Source: Pseudogracilibacillus sp037071985 (GTDB lineage: Bacteria; Bacillota; Bacilli; Bacillales; Amphibacillaceae). Taken from it: a DNA stretch of 64,000 nt. Position numbers and translations under genes: made by a program. Below the pieces are notes generated by a model. The model made no database searches, was not told where the DNA came from, and saw only the letters and a program-made list of their open reading frames with translations. Below are positions 37,204 through 46,265 of this stretch, piece by piece. Numbering within the stretch: position 1 is the first letter of the stretch; every line of letters starts with the position of its first letter. Location of the stretch: contig NZ_JAXHDF010000007.1 of the NCBI RefSeq assembly GCF_037071985.1, positions 1 through 64,000 on the forward strand, given 5' to 3'.

Positions 37204-38712
37204 TTAGCTCCATTTCGAATAAACTGGCGCCAACGCTTTATAATATTGGATAAACTTCTGTTGCTCATCTACATATTTTTTTACACTTTTCGATTCGGGT
37301 TCGTATTCTGCCCGTGTTTTACACCAATCCTTGGCAACAGTAAAATCTTTTAACAGACCAACTCCTACTCCACCAACAATAGCAGCACCCATGGAAGTCG
37401 TCTCGTCAACTTGATAAGGGACTTTTATGTTCATATCATACATATCAGCTAACATTTGGCACCACAGCTCACTGTTGGCCCCTCCACCAAATAACCACAT
37501 CTCATTTATATTATCTTTCTTATGTTTAAAGGTATCGAAAATAACTTTTAAGTTATATGAAACCCCTTCTAAAACAGCGCGTGCCATGTCGTATCTCGTA
37601 TGATTAATGGATAATCCTAAAAATGCACCTCTTACCTCCGGATTCCACCACGGAGATCTTTCTCCTAATAAATAAGGCATAAACATTAGACCATTTGCCC
37701 CAATTTCGGATGAAGATGCTTCAGAATTCATTTGTTCATACAAATTACCTTCTTTCATTTCCTGATAAAGGTGATTAGTGAACCAATCGATGGCGGAACC
37801 AGCCGTCTGCATTGTTCCGATTGGTGTATACTTGCTCTCATCAACATGAACAAAATTAAAGGTCACCATATCCCCGTCAAAAAAAGGTCGATTGCTAGCC
37901 AAGGAAATCCATGAAGAGGAACCTATATAATTAAAGATATCACCCTCCTCAAGTACCCCAGCACCCATTGCTGCACAAGAACCATCTGCTCCTCCCATTA
38001 CGACGGGCGTCCCTTCTGCCAGTCCGGTCTTTTCTGCAGCCTTTCGATGTACAAAGCCCGCTACTGTTGTAGAGGACAGAATCTCTGGAAGCTTTTCATC
38101 TTCTAATTGAAAAATATCTATCAACTCGCTTGACCATTGTTTTTCCTCTATATCCAATAAATTTGTACCACTTGCATCCGAATAATCAGTAGCAAATCTT
38201 CCCGTCAATTTAGCAACCAGAAAATCTTTCGCTTGTAAAAATTTATACGTCCCCCGATAGGTCGTTGGTTCATACTGTTTTAGCCACCCTATCTTGGCTG
38301 CGGAATAATTTGATGACACCCTATTACCAGTTAGTCGATACAACGTATTAAGATCATTTTCTTCCAATATCCTTTTAATAATCTCGTCAGCTCTCGTATC
38401 GGCCCAAATTATTGCCCTTCTTAAAGCGTTTGCATTTTTGTCTACGGGAACAACTCCCATCATTTGCCCACTGAAAGTGATACAAGCTATCCCTTCTCGT
38501 GTGACTTTCGCTGCTTTCATTATACTTTTGGAGGTAATGCAAACAGCTTCCCACCAATCATTCGCATTTTGTTCAACATGATTACTGTCCATGTAATAAG
38601 TTTGATATGAGAAAGTTTCACTAGCAATTATCTCACCATATCGGTTAAATAACGTAGCCTTGTTACCACTTGTGCCTATATCATGTGCTAAAATTAATTG
38701 ATTTTTCCCCAT
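37204..38712 (-). CDS. FGGY kinase, xylulokinase-like
   Basis: Cytosolic kinase of 502 aa. The phosphate loop is AHDIGTSGNKATL, the substrate pocket region VEQNANDWWEAV, a xylulokinase-type ITFSGQMMGVVPVD, and the ATP motif GSSSWISLASNRPF. MGKNQ at 38712 has GGGGG six bases upstream; TTG 38718 is an alternative. It follows the DeoR gene and precedes the transaldolase-like gene. It is the third FGGY kinase in the block, so a ketopentose (D-xylulose or D-ribulose) or other ketose is likely; the exact sugar is unknown. Confidence 0.88.
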   Translation of the reverse strand: MGKNQLILAHDIGTSGNKATLFNRYGEIIASETFSYQTYYMDSNHVEQNANDWWEAVCITSKSIMKAAKVTREGIACITFSGQMMGVVPVDKNANALRRAIIWADTRADEIIKRILEENDLNTLYRLTGNRVSSNYSAAKIGWLKQYEPTTYRGTYKFLQAKDFLVAKLTGRFATDYSDASGTNLLDIEEKQWSSELIDIFQLEDEKLPEILSSTTVAGFVHRKAAEKTGLAEGTPVVMGGADGSCAAMGAGVLEEGDIFNYIGSSSWISLASNRPFFDGDMVTFNFVHVDESKYTPIGTMQTAGSAIDWFTNHLYQEMKEGNLYEQMNSEASSSEIGANGLMFMPYLLGERSPWWNPEVRGAFLGLSINHTRYDMARAVLEGVSYNLKVIFDTFKHKKDNINEMWLFGGGANSELWCQMLADMYDMNIKVPYQVDETTSMGAAIVGGVGVGLLKDFTVAKDWCKTRAEYEPESKSVKKYVDEQQKFIQYYKALAPVYSKWS

Positions 38713-38736
38713 TTGCAACCCCCTTCATCTAGTAAT

Positions 38737-39486
38737 CTAAAATAATATTTTTACGCCATTGCTCTTAAGCTCATTTAAATAACTTTCATCGGCCGCTTCG
38801 TCTGTAATAATGTTCTGTATATTTGTAAAATCAGCTACAAATGAAATTGCCTTTTTCCCAATTTTGCTATGGTCGATTAATAAATAATTCACATCGGCTG
38901 TTTCCAGCATTTTCTTTTTCACCATTGCTTGCATATCGTTTGCATCACTGATCCCCCAAGCATTATGCAGTGCTTTACAGGAGATGAACGCTTTATCTGC
39001 ATGGTAATAGTCCAATGTCTGAATCGTTAAAGGACCGGTGAACGATAACGATGTTCGAGAAAGATTTCCACCAGTTCCAATGACATGGATATTGCGTTTT
39101 TCAGCAAGCTCCATCGTTACCCGAATCGAGTTGGTAATAACAGTCAAAGGAATATTCGGAAGTTTTTTTGCAAGAAACCAAGACGTCGAACTGGCATCAA
39201 GTAAAATACTATCCCCTTCATCGATGAAAGACAGAGCTGTATCTGCAATCTTTTGTTTTTCCTTAACATTTACCATTTCCCGTTGGAAGTAAGGTGTATC
39301 TTCCTCTTGAAGGGCAACTGCCCCACCATGCGACCGCATCAGTTTACCTTCCTGTTCTAACTTTTCCAAATCCCTACGAATTGTTTCCTCGGTTAAATTA
39401 AACATCTTACTTAGTTCCGTTACACGAATACTGCCTTTTTCATTGACTGTATCAATAATTTTTTTATGTCTTTCCATAACTAACAT
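38737..39486 (-). CDS. DeoR-family transcriptional regulator
   Basis: Repressor of 249 aa. The N-terminal helix-turn-helix (IRVTELSKMFNLTEETIRRDLEKLEQEGKL) carries the DeoR signature, and the sugar-phosphate effector domain has the SILLDASSTSWFLAKKL and VIGTGGNLSRTS loops. It lies right after the RhaEW-like gene, the same order as rhaEW-rhaR in Bacillus. It probably binds the A-rich repeats at 41620-41652 in the leader of the operon and is relieved by a phosphorylated sugar intermediate. Confidence 0.9.
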   Translation of the reverse strand: MLVMERHKKIIDTVNEKGSIRVTELSKMFNLTEETIRRDLEKLEQEGKLMRSHGGAVALQEEDTPYFQREMVNVKEKQKIADTALSFIDEGDSILLDASSTSWFLAKKLPNIPLTVITNSIRVTMELAEKRNIHVIGTGGNLSRTSLSFTGPLTIQTLDYYHADKAFISCKALHNAWGISDANDMQAMVKKKMLETADVNYLLIDHSKIGKKAISFVADFTNIQNIITDEAADESYLNELKSNGVKILF

Positions 39487-39510
39487 ACCAATTCACTTCC
39501 ATCTTCTAAT

Positions 39511-41577
39511 TTATCTTGTAAATGCGGCAGGCACGCCTCCGTCCACAGCTAACATATTCCCTGTAGACTTGCTTGCCTTTGTGGAAGCAAAGAAGGCTAC
39601 TGCTTCGGCGATATCTTCCGGATAAATATTTACGAGTAATGTCGTCCGTTTTTTGTAGTGATCCTCTAATTCATCTGGATGGATGCCGTACGCACTCGCC
39701 CGCTCTTTTCTCCAATTGGAATCCCAAATAGCGGACCCTTGTAAAACAGCATCAGGAAGAACGGAATTTACTCGAATTCCATATTCTCCACCTTCTGCAG
39801 CGATGCATCTTGCCAAATGCACCTCCGCCGCCTTTGCAGTCGAGTATGCTGAAGCATTTTTTCCTGCATAAATGGAGTTTTTGGACCCGATGAACACTTG
39901 GCTTCCACCGAGTTCTTGTTGCTGCATTACTTTGAAGCCTTCTTTTGCGACCAAAAAATAACCTGTTGTCAACACATCCATATTTAGCTGCCATTCATCT
40001 AGGGTAGTCTCTACAAATGGACTAGAGGTAGCCAAACCTGCATTATTAACAATAATATCTATTCCACCAAAGTAAAGTATAGCTTGCTTGTATGCCTCTT
40101 TTACTTCCCTTTCTTTCGTAACATCCATTTTTAAAGGAAGACATGTGTATGCTCCGTATTTTTCATTCATGGAATTCGCTACTTTTTTTGCGCCTTCTTC
40201 ATTCAAATCGGCAATAACGACATGTGCACCTTCCTTTGCCAATCGCTCTACACAAGCACTACCAATTCCACCAGCCCCTCCGGTAATCAGAGCCACTTTA
40301 CGAGAAAACTCTGCCTCTGGAGGTGCCAAAGTTAATTTGTATAACTCCAATGGCCAATATTCAACGTTATACGCTTCATTTTCTGAAAGGGATGTAAAGG
40401 TCCCAAGAGTAGTAGAACCACGCATCACTGCAATTGCGCGCTCATAGAGTCCAGCGCTGTTGACCGCCATAGTACGGCTCTTGCCAACTGCAATCATACC
40501 AATCCCCGGAATTAAAATCACACGGGGAGAAGCGTTGATCAACTGATCATCTTCATCCTTATTGCGATCAAAGTATTGCTTATATTCCTTTCGATACGCT
40601 TGAACCCCGTCTACCACCTTCTTTTTCAATGCCTCTACATTTCTACCTTCTATATCCCACTCTACAAATAGTGGCGTACGTTTTGTATGGACTAAGTGAT
40701 CTGGACAAGCCGCTCCAATTTGTGACAACTCGCCCGCATCCTTACTGTTTACAAACTGCATCACATGGTCTTCATCATTTACATATAAAATCGCTCTCTC
40801 ATCTTCGGAAACCAGTCCACGAATAACTGGCAAAAGTTCCATTAAGATTTCTTCTTTTTGTTCATTTGGCAACACATCATACTTCTTTCCACCAAACAAT
40901 GTTTCTTCATCCACAAGGTCCTCGATGTATCGCTCAGCTTCAGAAATAACTTCAATCGTTTTGTTATACGATTCCTCCGCCGTTTCTCCCCAAGTGACCA
41001 ACCCGTGCTTTTCCATCAAAACAAGTTCGGCATTCGGATTGCCCTCAACCGCTTCTGCGATCATTTTGGAAAGCTTAAATCCAGGTCGAATATAGGGAAC
41101 CCACACATACCGATTTCCGAAAATCTCATCTGCCACTTCTTTTCCGTTCGACGCACAGCAAATACTTATGATTGCATCGGGGTGAGTATGGTCCACATGT
41201 TTATACGGCAAAAAAGCATGAAGTAACGTTTCAATAGAAGACTTTGGATGATTCGCATCAATCATACAATGTTGTAAATATGCCGTCATATCCTCATCCG
41301 ACATATCGTCAAGCTTTATGAGCGGCTTAATATCCTCTAACCGTAGTCCAGTAAAATTACTCGCATTCATTGTAGCAAGGTCCGAGCCACTTCCCTTCAC
41401 CCACATCACATTTATATCGTTTCCTTTAAAATCCTTTTCCAACGTCTTCATCGACGTATTCCCACCACCCCAATTACAAACCGAGCGATCCGTACCCAAT
41501 AAATTCGAACGATACACTAATTGTTCCAATCCTTTTTTATTTTTCGCTTTACTGTCATCCCATAAATTTTGTGCCAA
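39511..41577 (-). CDS. Bifunctional class II aldolase / short-chain dehydrogenase (RhaEW-like)
   Basis: A 688-aa fusion. Residues 1-420 are a class II aldolase domain with ligand-like HVDHTHPDAIISI and MEKHGLVTWGET. Residues 425-688 are an SDR domain with ALITGGAGGIGSA, NNAGLA and YSTAKAAE. The RhaEW relative in Bacillus cleaves L-rhamnulose 1-phosphate and oxidises the L-lactaldehyde. TTG 41577 with AGGGAGTG upstream; it is the first gene of the long transcript. It can act on L-fuculose 1-phosphate only if its stereochemistry permits, so which sugar feeds it is uncertain. Confidence 0.92.
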   Translation of the reverse strand: MAQNLWDDSKAKNKKGLEQLVYRSNLLGTDRSVCNWGGGNTSMKTLEKDFKGNDINVMWVKGSGSDLATMNASNFTGLRLEDIKPLIKLDDMSDEDMTAYLQHCMIDANHPKSSIETLLHAFLPYKHVDHTHPDAIISICCASNGKEVADEIFGNRYVWVPYIRPGFKLSKMIAEAVEGNPNAELVLMEKHGLVTWGETAEESYNKTIEVISEAERYIEDLVDEETLFGGKKYDVLPNEQKEEILMELLPVIRGLVSEDERAILYVNDEDHVMQFVNSKDAGELSQIGAACPDHLVHTKRTPLFVEWDIEGRNVEALKKKVVDGVQAYRKEYKQYFDRNKDEDDQLINASPRVILIPGIGMIAVGKSRTMAVNSAGLYERAIAVMRGSTTLGTFTSLSENEAYNVEYWPLELYKLTLAPPEAEFSRKVALITGGAGGIGSACVERLAKEGAHVVIADLNEEGAKKVANSMNEKYGAYTCLPLKMDVTKEREVKEAYKQAILYFGGIDIIVNNAGLATSSPFVETTLDEWQLNMDVLTTGYFLVAKEGFKVMQQQELGGSQVFIGSKNSIYAGKNASAYSTAKAAEVHLARCIAAEGGEYGIRVNSVLPDAVLQGSAIWDSNWRKERASAYGIHPDELEDHYKKRTTLLVNIYPEDIAEAVAFFASTKASKSTGNMLAVDGGVPAAFTR

Positions 41578-41619
41578 ACTAGTACACTCCCTGTATTTAT
41601 TTTTATTTCAATTTAAATA

Positions 41620-41672
41620 ATTGTTTGTTTTATTGTTTTTATCTTTGTTTATGTCTGCTTTAAGTCATTATA
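41620..41672 (-). promoter_or_regulatory. Promoter and A-rich repeat leader of the fucose-region operon
   Basis: Minus sense: -10 TATAAT at 41667-41672 within CTGATATAATGAC; the -35 is poor. Downstream, 41620-41652 carries repeated AAACAA units, the kind of tandem direct repeat bound by DeoR-family repressors. It is just upstream of the RhaEW-like start. Confidence 0.5.
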
Positions 41673-42349
41673 TCAGAAAAAAATAAAAAAGAAAGATTAT
41701 TTTAACAATACAAATAATTTAATAAATATAAAAACAGTAATTCAAAAGAAAACAGTACTTTTCAAAGATGACTTTTCTATTTTCTTTTGGAATATTTTCT
41801 ATTTTATATTTAACATAAAACAGTTGAAAACCACACAAGCAAATTTAAGTGATTGCAGCTTAACAATAACAAACATTTTTCTTCTAAATCATCTCAGCAT
41901 ATGACAGAACACCATTAATTTTCCAAAAATTTATCGACGTACTACTTGCCCACGTCGATAATAATTACTATATGTTTACATGTCGTTCCATAACCGTTAC
42001 ATAAATAAATGCGTCTTTTTTATCCAACTTTTACATACTTTCTTACTAAAAAACTTAGTTCAGCTTCATAGTACAACTGCTCTGAAATTGGCTAGAAAGG
42101 AATATCATCCTCCGGTTCGATCACTACATTAGGAAATCGATACTCATTTACCTATTTTATTAACTAAAATATATATTAGAGAAGAAATCGCGATTGAGGA
42201 ATGAAAGAAATGAATTGACTAACTAGCTGCAAAAAATTGCAAAAGTTAAAGGGAAAATTTAGAAATCGAAAACCAGTACTCTCTTAGTTATTTCAACTAA
42301 ATAATAGGCCCTTAAGTATCATCACCTATATAGATTCTTAAAACCTACT
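41673..42349. other. Long AT-rich gap, possible gene remnants
   Basis: No intact gene is seen. The block contains a perfect 9-bp inverted repeat TATCGACGT/ACGTCGATA (41932-41940, 41952-41960) and a short minus-strand frame (42092-42151) ending EPEDDIPF, like the acidic tail of single-stranded-DNA-binding proteins. At 42327-42348 it holds a 21-bp sequence also present at 15662. Confidence 0.45.
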
Positions 42350-43316
42350 TTATCTTCTTCGTTTCGACAGTCTCCCTAATATAAAGGAAGCTACTGCAAG
42401 ACCAATAATTGTATTTGTCTTTTTATTAAATACTTGTTTAACTACAAGATTAAGGTTTTGTGGTCTCTCAGCTAATCTACGCATAAAATAACCATACCAA
42501 TCTTGTCCAAAAGGAACGTACGTGCAAAAATGATAACCTTCACTTACCAATTGATTTTGCATACCCTCTCTGAAACCATAAAGCATTTGAAATTCAAATC
42601 TATCTTTAGGTATATCGTTCGTTTCTACGAATTGTCTTACTTTCTCAATAATTCTATGGTCATGTGTAGCAATTGAAGTAAATTTACCATTTAATAAATT
42701 CCATTCAGTTATTATCAATTTCGTCCTTTTTCTGATACGCTACTTCTTCTGACTCCTTATATGCACCCTTTACGATTCGTAACCGCAAGTTCTTCCATCT
42801 TTTAATATCTTCCTTCGCTCTAAAAAAGTAAGCTTGAATAACGGTTCCTATATTATCATATTTTTGCGACAATTCTTCAACGATAGTAAATGAAGCATCT
42901 AAACGTTCATAATCTTCCATATCAATATTTACAAATAGATTTAGTTGACTTGCTTTCTCAATAATCTCTCGAATATTATTTAAACAGAATGTATAATCTA
43001 TATCTAACCCAAGTTGCGAAGGTTTTAACGAGATATGAGCATCCACTCCGTGATCTTTAATTGCGTCAATGACATCAATGATTTGTTCTTTTGCCTCCAC
43101 GGCCTCTTCCCTGTTCTTAATAAACTCTCCTAAATTGTCGATTGTGCAGGAGATACCTGTTACATTTAGTTTTTTGACACTTTGGATCATTTCTTCAATA
43201 TTCGTCCCAGCAACTACATGTTGGGCCCCAACACGTAACCCCCATCGCTTAGCACCCTGATTTAATATTTTATTTTTTGATAAACAAATAAATAAATCTC
43301 TAACACCATTGTTCAT
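42350..43316 (-). pseudogene. Proline dehydrogenase, broken in the middle
   Basis: FAD-dependent proline dehydrogenase of PutB type. The N-terminal part (ATG 43316 after GGAGG) carries a normal barrel with HISLKPSQLGLDID and RLRIVKGAYKESEEVAY, then stops at 42705. The C-terminal part in another frame carries SIATHDHRII, FEFQMLYG and GYFMRRLAERPQN, the signature end of the family, down to 42350. The frames meet near 42705-42718, and compared with PutB several residues are missing at the join, so a small deletion plus frameshift is more likely than a single miscalled base. The enzyme would convert proline to P5C. Confidence 0.85.
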
Positions 43317-43387
43317 AAAGATACCTCCGACTTTTGAATTCACAATAAAAATAAAAAGAGGAAACGTTTAATTTCCTCTCCCAATAA

Positions 43388-44395
43388 TTAATCTACAATA
43401 AATCCATGTTTAAACGGATCATTCGGATCAACAAGAATCGTTTGAAAACCAGTGATAAACGCTGAACCAGTAATTTCTGTTATTACAGCATCAACATCAC
43501 CTAACTTCGTTTCCTCTAACGCTTTACCAGTAAATGTTCCTCCTACGAACCCTTCACAAACTATTTCTTCACCAATTGCTAACTCTTCTCTACCAACCAT
43601 TCTTGCTACCATTGCCGTAGTGCCTGTACCACCAGGAGAACGATCTGCTTGTTTATTACTAAAAATATGAACATTTTTATACGTTGCATTTGGAATAGTA
43701 GGTGGACCATGGAATGTAACAATATCGATATAATCAATAAATGGCTTAGTCGGATGTTGCACTTTATATTGTTCATTTACATGCTTTTTAATAATTGAAG
43801 CTAACTCTTTTAATCTAGTTCCATTGGAAGGATCTATTTTTTCCCCAAGCTGTTCAATGTCAACCCAAGCAAAATAATTACCACCGAAGCTAATATCTAC
43901 TGTAACCTCTCCTAGTTCTCCAGCATCTACTACTAAATCTCTTTTCTCCAAGAATCCAGGTACGTTTTTAAAGCTAACAGATTCAACTCTACCATTTTCA
44001 ATATTAACAGTAGGATAAACGAGGCCAGCTGGTGTTTCCAACACTAATTTTGTCTGCGGTTCAGTTACTTCTACTAATCCCATTTCTACAATAGCAGTAG
44101 ATACACCGATTGTTGCATGACCACACATATTTAAAAAGTTATCATTATCCATATAGATTACTCCAAAATCTACTCCCTCTTTATTTGAAGGTAATAATAC
44201 TGCACCAAACATGTCTCTATGCCCTCTTGGTTCACGGATTAAACTATTTCTTAACCATTCATAATGCTCTGCCATATAATCTCTTTTTTCTGCAACAGTT
44301 TCTCCCTCTAATTTTAAAAGTCCACCATTAATAATCCGTGTTGGTTCACCAAATGTGTGTGTTTCAATTGTTTGTACAGCTCGATTAAAAATCAT
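43388..44395 (-). CDS. Proline racemase-family protein with atypical second catalytic residue
   Basis: Cytosolic 335-aa member of the proline racemase superfamily (proline racemase, 4-hydroxyproline 2-epimerase, trans-3-hydroxyproline dehydratase). The first catalytic Cys is C91 in MCGHATIG. The second motif is DRSPGGTGTTA with Gly at 255, where racemases and epimerases have Cys and 3-hydroxyproline dehydratases have Thr. TCT CCT GGT GGT is clear in the DNA. AAGGAGAG precedes the ATG. It follows the TRAP transporter genes and precedes the proline dehydrogenase, so a proline or hydroxyproline derivative is the likely substrate. The Gly replacement makes simple epimerase chemistry doubtful. Confidence 0.88.
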   Translation of the reverse strand: MIFNRAVQTIETHTFGEPTRIINGGLLKLEGETVAEKRDYMAEHYEWLRNSLIREPRGHRDMFGAVLLPSNKEGVDFGVIYMDNDNFLNMCGHATIGVSTAIVEMGLVEVTEPQTKLVLETPAGLVYPTVNIENGRVESVSFKNVPGFLEKRDLVVDAGELGEVTVDISFGGNYFAWVDIEQLGEKIDPSNGTRLKELASIIKKHVNEQYKVQHPTKPFIDYIDIVTFHGPPTIPNATYKNVHIFSNKQADRSPGGTGTTAMVARMVGREELAIGEEIVCEGFVGGTFTGKALEETKLGDVDAVITEITGSAFITGFQTILVDPNDPFKHGFIVD

Positions 44396-44482
44396 TATAA
44401 TTCTCTCCTTTTATTATGCGAATTTTCCAAATTATTTACCAATAACATTTTATAATGAACCACCCCCTCTAAAGCCAAGATA

Positions 44483-45760
44483 TCAAGTTATTAATCTTGG
44501 TATATATAAAACAAGGTCAGGTAGGAAAATAGTTAAAAATAAAGCTATTATTAAAACAAAAATAAACCAAATATTATATCGACTGACCTGCAACATACTT
44601 ACTTTAGCAATTGCAGTTGTAATATATAATCCACTAGCAACTGGTGGGGTTTGCTGCCCAATTGCCCATACAATAATTACAACCATGGCAAACTGTAATG
44701 GATCAATCGCTGTGGCATCAACTAATGGTAAAAATAGTGGAACTATTACAAGTACCATAACAGTACCATCAAAGATAAAACCACCTATAAACAAGATCAA
44801 ACTAGCAATTAACATAAGGATTATCGGACTATCAGAATACTGCATCATAGGTTCTGTCACTTGTTTACCTATCCCTAAAACTGAAAAGGAGTAACCTAAT
44901 ATCTTTGCTGTCGCAACAATAAACATAACTAATGCTGTATTTTTAACACTGTCATTCAAAGCTTCAATAAATCCAGACCATGTTAATTCTTTATATAAAA
45001 TTCCTGCTACAATTCCAACAAATACTGCTACAGCTGCTGACTCTGTCGGCGTTGTAATCCCTGTTAAAATTCCACCCATAATAACGATGGGCAACATGAG
45101 AGCAGGAATTGCATCAATTAATGTTTTTATTAATTCCTTAAAAGAGAAAGGTTGTTCAACAAAATGATAATCCTTTTTAACTGAAATCAAATAAACTACA
45201 ATTAAATAACCAAAGGCAATTAGTATACCAAATGGAATTCCTGTCAAAAACAAACTTGCTACGGAAATGCCAGATATAGAACCATATAAAATCATCGGAA
45301 CGCTTGGAGGTATGATTATACCTAAAGAAGATCCAGCCGATGTAACAGCAGCCGAGAAACTAGGTGAATATCCTTTCTCTTTCATAGCTGGAATCATAAT
45401 CTGTCCAACAGCTGCACTTGCTCCTGCCGCTGTACCTGTAATTGCACCAAAGAACACTGAGGCTATTACATTCACCATAGCAAGTCCACCTCTAATCATA
45501 CCTACCAATGATAGAGCAAGATTGATTAATCTACGTGAGATTCCTCCTTGATTCATGAGGGACCCTGCTAATATAAATAGTGGGATTGCAAGCATAGGAA
45601 AACTACTAGTTCCTAAATAAAGCTGTTGAAGAATAAAAGTTAAAGGTATATCTACAAACACAATTAAGAAAAAGATTGCCGTTATTCCTAATGTAAAAGC
45701 AATAGGTACTCCAATTGCAAGTAGTATCAATATAACGATTAACATTAAAAGCGCTATCAT
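44483..45760 (-). CDS. TRAP transporter large permease (DctM type)
   Basis: Membrane protein of 425 aa with about 12 hydrophobic segments. SSFPMLAIPLFILAGSLM, AVGQIMIPAMKEKGYSPSFSAAVTSAGSSLGIIIPPSVPMILYG and GGIFDGTVMVL-type stretches are DctM signatures. It is the proton/sodium-coupled channel of a tripartite ATP-independent transporter. It overlaps the small subunit by four bases (ATGA). Likely substrate a proline-type amino acid or betaine, judged from the racemase-family gene downstream. Confidence 0.93.
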   Translation of the reverse strand: MIALLMLIVILILLAIGVPIAFTLGITAIFFLIVFVDIPLTFILQQLYLGTSSFPMLAIPLFILAGSLMNQGGISRRLINLALSLVGMIRGGLAMVNVIASVFFGAITGTAAGASAAVGQIMIPAMKEKGYSPSFSAAVTSAGSSLGIIIPPSVPMILYGSISGISVASLFLTGIPFGILIAFGYLIVVYLISVKKDYHFVEQPFSFKELIKTLIDAIPALMLPIVIMGGILTGITTPTESAAVAVFVGIVAGILYKELTWSGFIEALNDSVKNTALVMFIVATAKILGYSFSVLGIGKQVTEPMMQYSDSPIILMLIASLILFIGGFIFDGTVMVLVIVPLFLPLVDATAIDPLQFAMVVIIVWAIGQQTPPVASGLYITTAIAKVSMLQVSRYNIWFIFVLIIALFLTIFLPDLVLYIPRLIT

Positions 45761-46263
45761 AATTGAGCACCCCCGTCATGACTATGGGTAGAAAATAATT
45801 GTTTGAAGCCACCAATTATTTGTCTTATGATCTCAATCGTCATTAACATACAGCTGATCCAAATTATCCCATAAGGTACCCACATAGGTAGTCCTGATAC
45901 TGGCATTGCTAAGGAGCCAGATTGTAAAATAAATGGGTATGCCCAATAAACAACCATAATTAAAAATCCTAACACAAAGAAGTTACTAACTACTTTAAGT
46001 ATTTGTTTACCCTTTTCAGATAATTTATTTGACAGAATATCCATCTTTAAATGAACATTCTCTACCGTACATTGATAAGCACCAAAGAAACTGATCCAGA
46101 TCATTGTAATTAATGAAATTTCCTCCGGCCAAGATAAAGGATTGTCTAAAAATTTTCTTGTAATTACTTGCAACATTAACACGAAGAACATAGTGAACAG
46201 CACGGTTATATTTACGTACTTTATAACAAAATAGATTTTATTTATCCATCTCATATCATCCAT
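45757..46263 (-). CDS. TRAP transporter small permease (DctQ type)
   Basis: Membrane protein of 168 aa with four hydrophobic segments. LMLQVITRKFLDNPLSWPEEISLITMIWISFFG is the DctQ signature. It bridges the binding protein and the large permease. It ends inside the start of the DctM-type gene and begins three bases after the binding-protein stop, so the three genes are one transcript. Confidence 0.92.
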   Translation of the reverse strand: MDDMRWINKIYFVIKYVNITVLFTMFFVLMLQVITRKFLDNPLSWPEEISLITMIWISFFGAYQCTVENVHLKMDILSNKLSEKGKQILKVVSNFFVLGFLIMVVYWAYPFILQSGSLAMPVSGLPMWVPYGIIWISCMLMTIEIIRQIIGGFKQLFSTHSHDGGAQL

Positions 46264-46265
46264 CC

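Noticed and set aside
41932..41960. Perfect 9-bp inverted repeat TATCGACGT/ACGTCGATA
   Set aside because: No T-tract and no adjacent promoter, so neither terminator nor operator can be assigned.
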